Part shown: piece by piece, positions 1 to 9,354 of the stretch
Numbering within the stretch: the stretch's first letter is position 1
How the letters are laid out: every line of letters begins with the position of its first letter
DNA from: Branchipolynoe longqiensis
Lineage: Eukaryota > Annelida > Polychaeta > Phyllodocida > Polynoidae
DNA: 64,000 nt
Direction: 5' to 3'
Assembly (NCBI GenBank): GCA_030323885.1
Contig: CM059194.1
Location: 27,872,363-27,936,362 of the forward strand
The notes under the pieces: generated by a model
Database searches by the model: none
The model's input: the letters and a program-made list of their open reading frames with translations, nothing else
Told to the model about the DNA's origin: nothing
Program-made: the position numbers and the translations under genes

Positions 1-326
1 ACGAAATTCGTCGAGGGCCAGGAAGCGGCCACGGCCCTGCTGAACGAGAGGGAGGACAACGGCTCAAGCGCCAGGTTGAGATCGATGACAGGAGGGAGGA
101 GCGGCGGGAGGCGCGCGAGGATGTACGCCTGCACAAAAGACAGCAGCACGAGGAGCGCCTGCTGCAGATGGTGTTGAATGTTCAACATCCCACACAGAAC
201 GTGGCGCAACAGTTCCGAAGTGCTACCACAGACGGGGTCACCAGAATCACCCTGGTCACCCCCCAAAATTACCCGGCTGCTGGACCTTCCACCAGCACCC
301 CAGATAATTCCTATTACGAGTTGTGA
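1..326 (+). pseudogene. 3' end of a second Myb-like Harbinger accessory gene (partial)
   Basis: The last roughly 90 codons are charged (ERR/RR-rich) and end in a tail with ATTDGVTRITLVTPQ, shortly before Tyr-Tyr-Glu-Leu and the stop TGA at 324-326. The - strand Myb-like gene at 2762-5265 ends in the same way (ATTDGLTCITLLTPQ, then Phe-Tyr-Glu-Phe-Gln), so the two are paralogues in opposite orientation. The match to that paralogue changes frame near position 45-60, which suggests a frameshift or an alternative exon boundary. A polyadenylation-like AATAAA lies at 457-462. The N-terminal SANT domain, if present, is off the left edge. Confidence 0.7.
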
Positions 327-339
327 TTTTTTCTTAAGT

Positions 340-1150
340 TTTCAGATCATATAATTGTAACACTGTTGCAAGAACATTTCATTTACTTATTTTTTGTTAA
401 TCACATCATTTTTTCCACCACATGATTGTTACTTGTTGCTTGACCTCTCCTACTGTAATAAATTGTTATAGTAGTTCCCAATATTACAGCTTTGTTGCAT
501 TTGTTTTAACGACTACATTAATTCATCCGCGTGGCGATGGGTGGACTACAGGAAGGGGAATCATGTAATACATGACACAACCACGACATTTCACCATGAA
601 ACGCCAAAGTTGGTTTAACTAGTCACTAACCCTCTCTGAGTCGATTTACCTCAACAGGGGCCAATTTAATACAAACTCGATAAGGCGATTTTAAGAATCC
701 TCCAGCGTGCCTTACACCACCATGTTTAGTTGTACTTCGCCTCATCTACTCCAACTCAACTAATCCGCCTTATCTAGTCCGCCTTATATAGTTGGTTACT
801 TTGCATTGGTCAATTGTGATTATTGTTGGGGATTATTTAGTATGGCCTTCCCTTTACAGCTTAGTTGAACAATATTACCATATTGTGACTGGAAACATTA
901 CCTCTGTCAGAGTTAGAAAACGCCGTAACTTGCTGCACCTATTCACCTAATAGTGGTGTCATTCTTGATTAGAGCTCAGGGCGATTTATGTAAAGCGATT
1001 TATATAAACCGATGTTCCTGATCCGATGTAGGTACTACAGCAATTATGTTATTGGGTCCTTGGTAATAAACCATACGGGTAAGTTTACGCCGCTTTATAT
1101 AACCCCAGCTACCTGAAAATAAGTTGTTGGCCTTATGATGTTGTCAATTT
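340..1150. other. Non-coding Harbinger interior
   Basis: No gene is seen here. After the AATAAA at 457-462 the sequence is AT-rich and carries scattered copies of the motif gcgatttatataaaccgat and relatives (about 980-1015). The same motif lies next to the element's right end (5400-5480), so these look like internal copies of the subterminal repeats. Confidence 0.5.
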
Positions 1151-1156
1151 ACCTAC

Positions 1157-2565
1157 ATGTCCTCCCCCCCTCACTACTTTTGTAGGTCGTCCCACTGGTG
1201 GCGGGACATCGTTCTCAATACGTTTGCCGATCAACAATGGCTCGAAAACTTCCGCATGCGCAGGGCCACATTTGACCACATTGTGGCTCAATTGCGCAAC
1301 CACATACAGCGGGTCGACACCAACATGAGGAGGTACGGTGCTATTGGATGCTATATAACCAAATTCTGGACGTAGATAATATTAATAGGCTAGTAAGTTT
1401 CTGGTTATCTATCCTTAGCTGCACGGTGTCGACGCTAGATGAGGCGCATTTGGGTTGAATCGTTTCACAATATTCGCTTCACATAAATCGATTCATATAA
1501 ATCGGCTCATATAACTAGCCTTATGTTTGTGACCCATTTCTGGTCCGATTATCTAGCCTTCTGTACCGCTTGGCCAACGCTAGGTGAGGCGCATTAGGGT
1601 TGAATCATTTCACATAATTCGTTTCATAATATTCGCTTCAGATAAATCGAATCATATAAATCGGCTCATATAACTAGCCTTGTTTGTGACCCATTTCTGA
1701 TCCGCTTATCTAGCCTTCTGATCCGCTTATCTAGCCTTCGTAATAGATCGAAGTTTGTGTCATCGATCTCCATCGCTAGCTGAGGCGCATTAGGGTTGAA
1801 TCGTTTCACAAACTTCGTTTCATATAAATCGATTCATATAAATCGGGTCATATAAATATGTTAACTCGCCTCATATCAATACTTGTTTGTACTGTGCTTA
1901 ACGTTTCGCCTGCTTATATAGTTTTGTTTGGGTTGTGACCATTTTCAGGTGCATTACGGTGGAAGTGCGTGTGGCAGTGACCCTATGGTTGCTGGCAACA
2001 GGATGTAGTTTCCACAGCGTCGGCCATCTGTTTGGCCTAGCAAAATGCACATGCTGCGTGATCTTTCATGACACCTGCGCAGCCATCGTGCACATCCTCC
2101 TGCTGCAGTATATCAAAATGCTCAGTCCTGCGCGCTTGACCGAGATAACAGAGGGCTTTGCAACACGGTTTGGCTTCCCTAATTGTGCAGGCGTCATAGA
2201 TGGAACACACATCCCCATCCTGGCCCCCCCAGCAGCACCACACAGACTATCATAATCGTAAAGGTTATTACTCCATTGTGGCGCAAGTGATGTGCGATCA
2301 CCAATATCAAACTGTGAACATTGCTGATGGGTGGCCAGGAAGGGTCTACGATGCGCGCGTGTTGGCGAACTCGTCAATATTCGCTAAAGCCGAGGCCGGT
2401 GTCCTGTTCCCCGACAGGCCCCTACAACTGGGAGCTTCGATGGTGCCTCTAGTGATTCTCGGCAACCCGGCCTACCCTATGCGTCCCTGGTTAATGAAAG
2501 CGTACTCGGACACCGGCCGACTGACCAGGGACCAGATCAACTACAACTACAGGCTGTCGCAATAG
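1157..2565 (+). pseudogene. HARBI1-like Harbinger nuclease, broken
   Basis: DDE-type nuclease of the PIF/Harbinger superfamily (HARBI1 relatives), which cuts and joins transposon ends in the nucleus together with a Myb-like partner. Exon 1 (ATG 1157, ending 1332) contains WWRDIVLNTFADQQW. Its donor ag|gtacgg joins in frame to the acceptor ttttcag at 1948, and exon 2 starts at 1949 (RCITVEVRVAVTLW). Exon 2 shows the first catalytic Asp in GVIDGTHIPI and, in another frame, the second in GRVYDARVL. The frame changes at a run of seven C (2224-2230), consistent with one extra base. The reading frame stops at 2563-2565 just after NYNYRLSQ, before the region that normally carries the catalytic Glu. 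An alternative acceptor (ttttgtag) sits just inside exon 1 near 1183. This copy is very probably inactive. Confidence 0.8.
1430..1870 (+). repeat. Three degenerate ~150-bp repeats in the nuclease intron
   Basis: Units near 1430, 1580 and 1770 share gctaggtgaggcgcattagg, then gttgaatcgtttcaca and tcatataaatcggctcatat. The same AATCG/ATATAA vocabulary appears near the right end of the transposon (5395-5480), so the intron seems to contain amplified subterminal motifs. Confidence 0.65.
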
Positions 2566-2761
2566 CATGGCATAAGTATATAAAAATAACAGTGTAGTAA
2601 CAATAGAAAAATTATAGCTCAATTTTGAATGTACTGTTTTCTAAACTGCCCTACCTAAGATATATAATGCTAGCTGAATTTAGAATATCCTGTTTCCTAA
2701 AGTGCCCAACCTACGAAATGGAACTAAATGAGGTTAATTAGAAACTAAACATATTGACAGG
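2566..2761. other. Spacer between convergent Harbinger genes
   Basis: AT-rich sequence with two imperfect copies of a short segment (gctcaattttgaatgtactg near 2620 and gctgaatttagaatatcctg near 2672). It lies between the 3' ends of the convergent nuclease and Myb-like genes. Confidence 0.5.
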
Positions 2762-5265
2762 TTACTGAAATTCGTAGAAACTTGTATTTGGGCTGGGAGT
2801 GGAGGTTGCATGTTGGGCATGTTGGGGTGTGAGCAGGGTGATGCATGTAAGGCCATCCGTGGTAGCAGTTTGAAATTGTTGGGGGGCAGACGGACGTTGC
2901 GCCGACATCATCTGCATCATCTTTTCCTCATGCTTTCGGTGCTGTGCCTGGTTGGCAATCTCCTGCTCCTGCCGCCTCTCCTCCATCTCCATCTCACGTT
3001 GCTCCCGCCTCTCCTCCATCTGCTGTTGACGCTCCACCCGCCTCCCCTCCATCTGCTGTTGACGGTCCTGCCGCCTCTCCTCCATGTCCAGTTCACGTTT
3101 CGTCCGCCTCTCCTCCATCTCCATGTCCCTCTCCATCCGCCTCTCCTCGTGTTGCTGATATACGGTAGCTGCGTCTTTTTGGGCGCCTATGAACTGCGTG
3201 ATGAGGCTTTGCATGACACGCTCGTTTTTCCCAATTCCCTTTCCCTTTCGTGCGCGCACGGCTGGAATATAAACATAGGTGGTATCTAGTAGAATGACAA
3301 TGTGATGGAATAGTGATGGAATAGTGGATGTGATGTACAAACGTTCATTGATTAAGCAGACTGAGCCTAAGTTGGTTAACAATTATTTGTTGGCTCTGGT
3401 TTCTTACTTGTAATCCAGTGGTCAATAGACCCACGTCACTAATGTGCCAAACATGTGTTTTTAATTAACCCCGGCAAATCCCCAACTAGTTTGTATGTTG
3501 TACAAAAGTGTGTGAAGTATTCTAATGTGTTTTCTATATATGTATATATATATTTATAGCCTCACTGCATTGTGGTACAGATGCTCGATATAACATAAAG
3601 TTAGGTGAGGTAACCATCTAATGTTACTGAGGCATGTAATGCAATGTCTAAAATTGTCCTTACTCAGCTGTGTGGCCTCCGTGGCCTGGGTGGGAGTGGG
3701 CGTACGCTGGACGGAAGCGGTTTCTGAAGGGGTCCCCACCTCGCTCTCCAGGTCAACCTCGACCTCGATGTCCACAAGAACATCATGCCCAATTTCTTCC
3801 TCGGCCCCCACCACCAATTCTTCTGTGTCGGCTTCTGCAATAACATTACAAAGTACATTGTGGCTGTTATTACCAATATCGTTCACATAACAAAGTTGGT
3901 TGAAAGGGACGGCTAAAGCGATTTAATAACATCGTTTCATGTGAAACGGTTCAAGTGCAACATCAGGTGACCTGTACTATTTTTTGCTCTTGTTACTGTC
4001 CGGCAAGGCGAATCTGAAAGGCTTAAAAATGGCAGGTGTAATATGTTCCTTAGTTTTAAGTGTCCGGCCAGGACATAAAGTTCCTTGACATGTATGGCTA
4101 AATAGATTTAATAAGGTCGTTTCATTTGAAACGGTTCAAGCGCAACATTAGGTGCGGTGTTTTATTTTCCGCTGTTTTAAGTCTCCGGCAATGCGATAGT
4201 TGGTTTAAACATACGCCTAAATCGATATAATAAGGTTGGTTCATGGTAAACGGTTCAAGAATCTTACCTCCGTCCACGGACATTACGTCGGTGTCGAGGT
4301 ACCGGAGAGGAACAGCTGTGGGCCTTGGGCCCAGAATGGCATCCAACAGGTCATAGTAGCGGAAGGTCTGCGGAGCTCTGCCACTGCGGCTGTAAATGCA
4401 TTGCGAGATTAGAACAGAGAATAGTAAAGATTCGATGAAATGCATACGCTGTGTAAACAAGGGTACGTTTGTTATTTTGTCCACATTAAAAATAAACCAT
4501 CAATTGCTAATGGCTAGTGTAACTAATAACACTTGTGTCATTACTTTCTTTGGTTATTACTTTCTTGGGCCCCCGTAGAATTTTTTGTAATTTTGCACAA
4601 ATATTAATCAAATCTGTCGTGTTATCATAGCGAGTTTCATTCAATCAGATAACATCGTTGCTGAATGCAAAGACCAAGGGTTTATGGAAAGCAACCCTAT
4701 GTACAAGCTGTCGAAAAAACGGTAGCAATTTTAGATGTTAATTAAAAAATCAAACACAAAAATGTATTCTTGCTATGTCAAATGCATAGCCCGGTACCTT
4801 ATCAGATAATATCCAGCTTTCTAACATTTAAACGTTAAATCGACGGGCTACTGCGGACTCCTTTTTGGGTTTTTGCATTCTCTGCCATTTCACCAACTCT
4901 GTGCCTGTATGGATATCCATTTGATACTGGAGACACAGTTATTACTTGATATACGAAACTAAAGCTATTTTCGCCAGTATTTACAACACTTACTTGTTGT
5001 TGTCCCGGCATTTACGGTACGTGTGTGTCAGGCTTTTTATCTTGCTCCTGCATGCCACCGCGTTCCTCGCCGTTCTGCCGCCACTACAAGCCCGCGTCAA
5101 TCTGGCGGACAATCGCCGATAGATGTTGCGGCCACAACCCTCAAGTTTGCGCTGAATAGTGTCATCACCCCACAGTGTGATAAGCATCTTTACCTCCTCA
5201 TCGTCCCAGTTGTCACGTCTGCTACTCTCTTTTGAACTCTGTTCACACGCACTTGTTGAAGCCAT
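2762..5265 (-). CDS. Myb/SANT-like DNA-binding protein, Harbinger accessory gene (4 exons, 354 aa)
   Basis: In Harbinger elements this class of protein binds transposon ends and helps bring the nuclease to DNA in the nucleus. Coding exons read 5265-4994, 4389-4268, 3834-3664 and 3261-2762. Each junction has GT/AG (donors aa|gtaagt, ggag|gtaaga, ctga|gtaagg; acceptors ttacag, attgcag, ttccag). Lengths of 272, 122, 171 and 500 nt sum to 1065, exactly 355 codons with TAA, and phases agree at every junction. Residues about 18-90 form a Myb/SANT-like domain beginning NWDDEEVKMLITLW. An acidic stretch is followed by a basic patch (VRARKGKGIGK) and a long charged helix of MEERR-type repeats, probably a coiled coil. 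The C-terminus matches the partial paralogue at 1-326. No frame break is seen, unlike the neighbouring nuclease. Confidence 0.8.
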
Positions 5266-5269
5266 GGTG

Positions 5270-5577
5270 AAAAACGTCCTGTTGCAGTCGTCGCGCGCGA
5301 ATCACCGGAAGAAAACAAACTAACCGCTCGAGTGCGCATGCATATGACGTCATTAAAATGCCTCAACTATAATGCAACCATCTACACTACCATGAACAAA
5401 CCGATTTATATAAAATGCTTCGTATAAACCACCTTGCGAGGCGGTATAGATGAAGCGTTTCATATGAATCGATTCAGCCCTAAAACGCCACAGCGTTGCG
5501 TCTACACGGCAATTGTGAATCGATCTAGGCAAGGCATTTTATGAGGCGTTTTAAATGGCCCGTGTAAACAGGGCTTT
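5270..5577 (-). repeat. Right subterminal region and terminal repeat of the Harbinger element
   Basis: Short motifs related to cgatttatataa and atcgattca recur, and the edge reads gccCGTGTAAACAGGGct on the + strand. The MITE at 56734-57294 ends in closely similar sequence, which supports this as a transposon terminus. Confidence 0.6.
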
Positions 5578-5626
5578 AGTCTGCACTCATCCCTCAGGCC
5601 AGAAGCCACATGGACAGGGTCATTGC

Positions 5627-6490
5627 ATCAGGGAGTCTAGGTAGTGTGATGGTTATATAAAATTGTCCGATATAATGACATGAGGACATATGTGATCTCT
5701 ACTATAATAAATTGCAACTTATCTATATAATGGTAAATGGTAATATATAAAATCCAAAGGCATATGAGGGATATGTGGAGTTGGTAAACTATTACTCATT
5801 AGGTATAGAAATTGTATAGTAAAATAGTATAGAGGAGGAGTGTCACTTCTTAGATAGTCTTTGGAGGAGTTGCCTCACATACCCCCCTACTGTGTAGTGA
5901 TCCATAAATAACACCTGGCACTGTAGCCAGCATGACAATGCCTTGGATACAAGAGATTGAACTCTGATTGGTGGATAGATAAATACCTGTTAGGGATTGG
6001 GAGATCAACCCATGTGACCACCACCATCTTGGATTCTAGAAACCTATATAAGATAATAAACAAGGGAGTCTCACTCTCCTACTTTTCACTCTTTCTCTAC
6101 TTTCCTTCATTACCTGTATTGATTTCTCATTAGCTTGTCCACACCACTCACGCCACCAGCCGGCGACTTTACAGTTAGCATGCTAGCGCCAGAATGGTAA
6201 GAAGTGTTGGGTTCGAATCCTCCTCTATGCGCATCATTTCCAATCTTCATCCCCTCCATGACACTGGTTGCCATGACCAGGATCCCATACAAGCTATCTG
6301 ATGTATGGTTGTTGAACCTACCCTATGTATGTATCTATAACTGCAAGTGCATTGCCTGTATGTATGTAATTGTAAGCATTAAGTGACTCATGGACATAAC
6401 CTATTTTAAATACTTACAATTCCAGGGGGACAAGTGAAATACTCATCCCCGACCTCTCAGACAAGGAGCCATCTTGACAGGTCGACCCCC
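5627..6490 (+). mobile_element. tRNA-derived SINE (family 3), split by a solo LTR
   Basis: The head (gggagtctaggtagtgtgat) resembles a pol III box A region and resumes after 6174 with ggttcgaatcc, a B-box-like motif. The body (catgacactggttgcc) and end (acaattccagggggac) match the copies at 30471-30973 and 51325-51830. The interruption at 5656-6173 is an LTR with a GTTA duplication. Confidence 0.75.
5656..6173 (+). mobile_element. Solo LTR (518 bp) inserted in a SINE
   Basis: Begins tataaaattgtcc and ends ggcgactttaca. It is flanked by GTTA at 5652-5655 and 6174-6177, a 4-bp target duplication inside the SINE. A second copy, 21898-22395, has its own AAGC duplication and canonical TGTAAA...TTTACA ends. 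A TATA-like cctatataagataataaa lies about 130 bp before the end, as expected for an LTR promoter. No internal retroelement sequence is attached. Confidence 0.8.
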
Positions 6491-6798
6491 ATGATACAAT
6501 CAGAATAGATTACTCCAAGTTCATAATGCACAACATTTATCTACATAGGAAGGCTAATACTGATAGGGCACTGCATGAGGCTCGACAGATAAAATATAAT
6601 CAGAAACTAAATGTTGTAATTTGACTTACTGCTATTTCAATAGGTAGTTATCTAAAGGGGCACTAACATGATCAACGCAACTTTATATATTCCCAATTTT
6701 CATAGTCGAATATGACTAGGCATACATCTAGAAACTACCTATCCTGGGGGACGGGGAGAGAGGAGGTTAGAGCACAATCAAAATTGAGGGCTACCGGA
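6491..6798. other. No gene seen
   Basis: Unique-looking AT-rich sequence between the split SINE and the next SINE. Nothing recognised. Confidence 0.4.
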
Positions 6799-7128
6799 CT
6801 TGGAGGCCGAATCGGTAGAATGCAGGCCTCGCGTGTTGGAGATCGGGAATTCGGTTCCCAATCGAGTCAAACCAAAGACTTATCAAATTTATACTTGTTG
6901 CTTCCTAGCTTGGTGCTCTGCATTAATAGGAAAGGGCAAGGACTGGTTAGCTCAGTGTCAGGATAATGTGACTGAGTGGGATATCAGGTCATGCTGCCGA
7001 CGGCCTGATTTCCCAGTGGGGAAGCACTATAAAGTCATCATGAGTGTGCACTGTCACAAGTCGGTACCCATCCTTATATGACCTTAGATGTTGCCAGGAG
7101 GTAAAACCCCAACAACCAACCAACACAG
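6799..7128 (+). mobile_element. tRNA-derived SINE (family 1), near full length
   Basis: tRNA-like head (ggccgaatcggtagaatgc), then aaccaaagactt, gctcagtgtcaggataatg, tcccagtggggaagc and a tail tgaccttagatgttgccagg ending in caaccaaccaac. This family is the commonest repeat in the window. The whole order is repeated at 13275-13612, and in reverse at 27690-28035 and 29805-30140. Confidence 0.8.
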
Positions 7129-7289
7129 AGGTTTTGACTATGACTTTGAGGGTTCTTCAGCCCTAATGGTCCTTATCAGCTACCAGAGCGATGACTAATG
7201 TGATCAACGACACAGTTCGATAAGCCTTCTCTACGAACTAGACAACCATTCTTCGGCTCATGGATCACTAATCATAGCGATGGGTTGGA

Positions 7290-7692
7290 ACGCCAGCCAT
7301 GGAAAAGCAGAAGTGGGGGTTTGAGTCCCGCTTTAGATGCAATATTTTCCTCTACAGTAAAACCTCTCTAAATCGACCGACCAAGGACCGGCTATAAATG
7401 GCCCATTTAGGGAGCTTGTCGTTTTAGGGAGTTTGTTTATCGTTAGAATTATATTAAATGGGCGATCACTTGGGACCCAAATAAAGCGATCGATATAGGG
7501 GAATGGTCGATCTGTGGAGGTGGTCGGTTAGAGAGGCTTTACTGTATTTGTAAGTGCCTATGACCTCGGTTCCCTGACCAGGAATCTGTACATGCTGTGC
7601 GCTTTATTATAGTGTTGAACCAGCCATGTGTATGTACTGTAACATTTGTGTAAGTGTGATATCTGGATATTGATAACTAACTATCAGACTTA
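7290..7692 (+). mobile_element. SINE family 3 fragment, interrupted by a pogo-like MITE
   Basis: The left part (gggtttgagtcccgctttag, gcaatattttcc) and the right part (tgttgaaccagccatgtgta, acttacaattccaggggg) match SINE family 3. The middle (7355-7544) is a separate MITE. A G-rich tract of about 50 nt follows. Confidence 0.65.
7355..7544. mobile_element. pogo/Tigger-like MITE (190 bp)
   Basis: Ends are CAGTAAAACCTCTCTAAAT and, inverted, TTAGAGAGGCTTTACTG, flanked by TA (7353-7354 and 7545-7546). Such CAGTAAAACCTC ends and a TA target fit Tc1/mariner elements of the pogo/Tigger group. Relatives lie at 29479-29689 and, split, at 30363-31073. Confidence 0.75.
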
Positions 7693-7838
7693 CAATTCCA
7701 GGGGGGGTCGGGGGGTCGGGGGAGGGGGCGGGGGGGGGGGGAGTGTAGGTTTCTTACAATGAATGTTCTCCAAGCATAGCCTTACTCCCTGGGCCTCTCG
7801 TCAGTCACTAGAGATTCTGGTGAACATCCTGAAATCAC

Positions 7839-8262
7839 CATACCATGTTTTTGTGTTTTATTGATGCCTCTAAAGCATTTGATAGAGTGAATCATGCAAA
7901 ACTGTTTTTAAAAACGAGTGCAGCATGGTACTCCAGGCTATCGAATCAGGATATTAATATTTTGGTATTCGCAGCAATCAATGGTAGTCAGGTGGGGTGA
8001 TGCCATGTCAGAACCCTTCCAAGTCAGTAATGGTGTACTTCAAGGAGGGATATTGTCCCCCTATTTATTTAATATTTATATGGATGACTTGTCAAAAAGG
8101 TTAAATCAGTGTAAAACTGGATGAATTAATGGATTATTACTGCTAAATCATCTTATGTATGCCAATGAGTTGGTAATATTCTTACCATATAGTAGTGGAC
8201 TGCAAATGCTACTTAATATATATGCTCTGAATATGGCATAGAAGCTGATGTCAAATACAATG
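7839..8262 (+). pseudogene. Non-LTR reverse transcriptase fragment, dead
   Basis: Three reverse transcriptase motifs appear in different frames. These are motif A FIDASKAFDRV (about 7856-7890), the motif B region NGVLQGGILSPYLFN (8029-8074), and a motif C position where YADD reads YANE (about 8158-8170). At least one frameshift and stop codons break the frame. The 3' edge abuts the GC-rich element starting at about 8268. The clade cannot be assigned from this piece. Confidence 0.75.
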
Positions 8263-8273
8263 CTATTGATGCG

Positions 8274-8464
8274 CGAAAAGGAAGAGAGGAGGCGGGGGTG
8301 GAAATAAAGGTTTTTATTTTCGCCTCAGAAAGCATACAGGGCATACAGGGTAAAAGAGGAATAGAAGTAAATAATGAACAATGGATAAAATAAATGAAGA
8401 GCGGAGTAAATATAGAAACAGAGTTCAAATGTCAGTGGAGTGAGGGGGTGCCGAGGAGCCCTCC
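8274..8464 (-). repeat. Split direct repeat B2
   Basis: Direct repeat of 8815-9014 with small indels. Shared landmarks include ggaagagaggaggcgggggt, ggtttttattttcgcctcag and gtgccgaggagccctcc. Confidence 0.75.
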
Positions 8465-8509
8465 ACCGGAGGAAGAGAAAGTAGGAGGAGTGTAGGGTGG
8501 GTGGGTGGT

Positions 8510-8808
8510 GAAGAAAGGAGAGAGCTGGGAGACGGCAGGAGGGCGAGTGCCTGAGGGAGGCCAGGGGGCGGCCTTATAAGGGGAGAGGGAGGGGCGACAG
8601 CAGGTGAGTGTGAAAGCTGCCGGCCCGGGGGAGGGCGAAGGGTGGCGAGCAGCGGCGTCGGGTGAGGCGTGAGCGCCGCGCGACGCGGAGGGCGGGGGAG
8701 GGGGCGGCGCGCCGCGCCGTCTGCCGAGGTGAGAAAGCAGCGCGACAGCGCGGGGCGGGGGGGTCTCTTCCTCTCCTCGCATCAAACGTAATGCTTCGCA
8801 TTACGACC
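8510..8808 (-). repeat. Split direct repeat A2
   Basis: Nearly identical to 11003-11304, from gaagaaaggagagagctggg to gcattacgacc. It contains the palindrome cgtaatgcttcgcattacg. Confidence 0.8.
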
Positions 8809-8814
8809 GATGCA

Positions 8815-9014
8815 CGAAAAGGAAGAGAGGAGGCGGGGGTGGAAATAAAAGGTTTTTATTTTCGCCTCAGAAAGCAACAGGGCATACAGGGTAAACAGGG
8901 TAAACGAGGAATAGAAGTAAATAATGAACAGTGGATAAAATAAGGGAAGAGCGGAGTAAATATAGGAACAGAGTTCAAATGTCAGTGGAGTGAGGGGGTG
9001 CCGAGGAGCCCTCC
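8815..9014 (-). repeat. Split direct repeat B1
   Basis: Direct repeat of 8274-8464. After gagccctcc the two copies diverge, here into the G-rich tract. Confidence 0.75.
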
Positions 9015-9027
9015 TGCCAAAAATAGG

Positions 9028-9031
9028 GGGG

Positions 9032-9115
<84 letters not shown>

Positions 9116-9173
9116 GGGGGGGGTGGGGGGGGGGGGGGGGGGGGGGGGCGGGGGGGGTGGGGGGGGGGGGTGT

Positions 9174-9204
<31 letters not shown>

Positions 9205-9206
9205 CG
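9028..9206. repeat. Poly-G tract, possibly a sequencing artefact
   Basis: About 180 nt are almost pure G with scattered T or C. It lies inside the GC-rich element where a pol region would be expected. Long G runs are a known failure mode in some sequencing chemistries, so length and content should not be trusted. Confidence 0.7.
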
Positions 9207-9354
9207 GGGGGAGGGCTCGAGGCGCGCCCGAGGCGGGGGGCCGGGGCGCCCGAGGCGGGGGTCCGGAGGTGGAGGTCTGGGCGGAGAGGGCTGGCGGTGC
9301 GCCCGAGGCGGAGCAGGTGGGGCGGGCCGGCCGAGAGGTGGGCCGTGTCGGGGG

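Larger units (their letters stand above)
1..5577. mobile_element. PIF/Harbinger DNA transposon region (left end off window)
   Basis: This block holds the two gene types of Harbinger transposons, a DDE nuclease (1157-2565, + strand) and a Myb/SANT-like DNA-binding protein (5265-2762, - strand), plus the end of a second Myb-like gene at 1-326. The right end, near 5540-5577, reads on the - strand as a terminal-repeat-like sequence (CCCTGTTTACACGGGCC) followed by motifs such as gattcatataaatcg. A 561-bp MITE at 56734-57294 has closely similar ends (GTGTTCACACGGG). The left end lies outside the window, so it is not certain whether this is one element or two nested ones. Confidence 0.75.

Noticed and set aside
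2810..3289. 159-codon + strand ORF of leucine/proline repeats
   Set aside because: It is the antisense shadow of the MEERR-repeat exon of the Myb-like gene.
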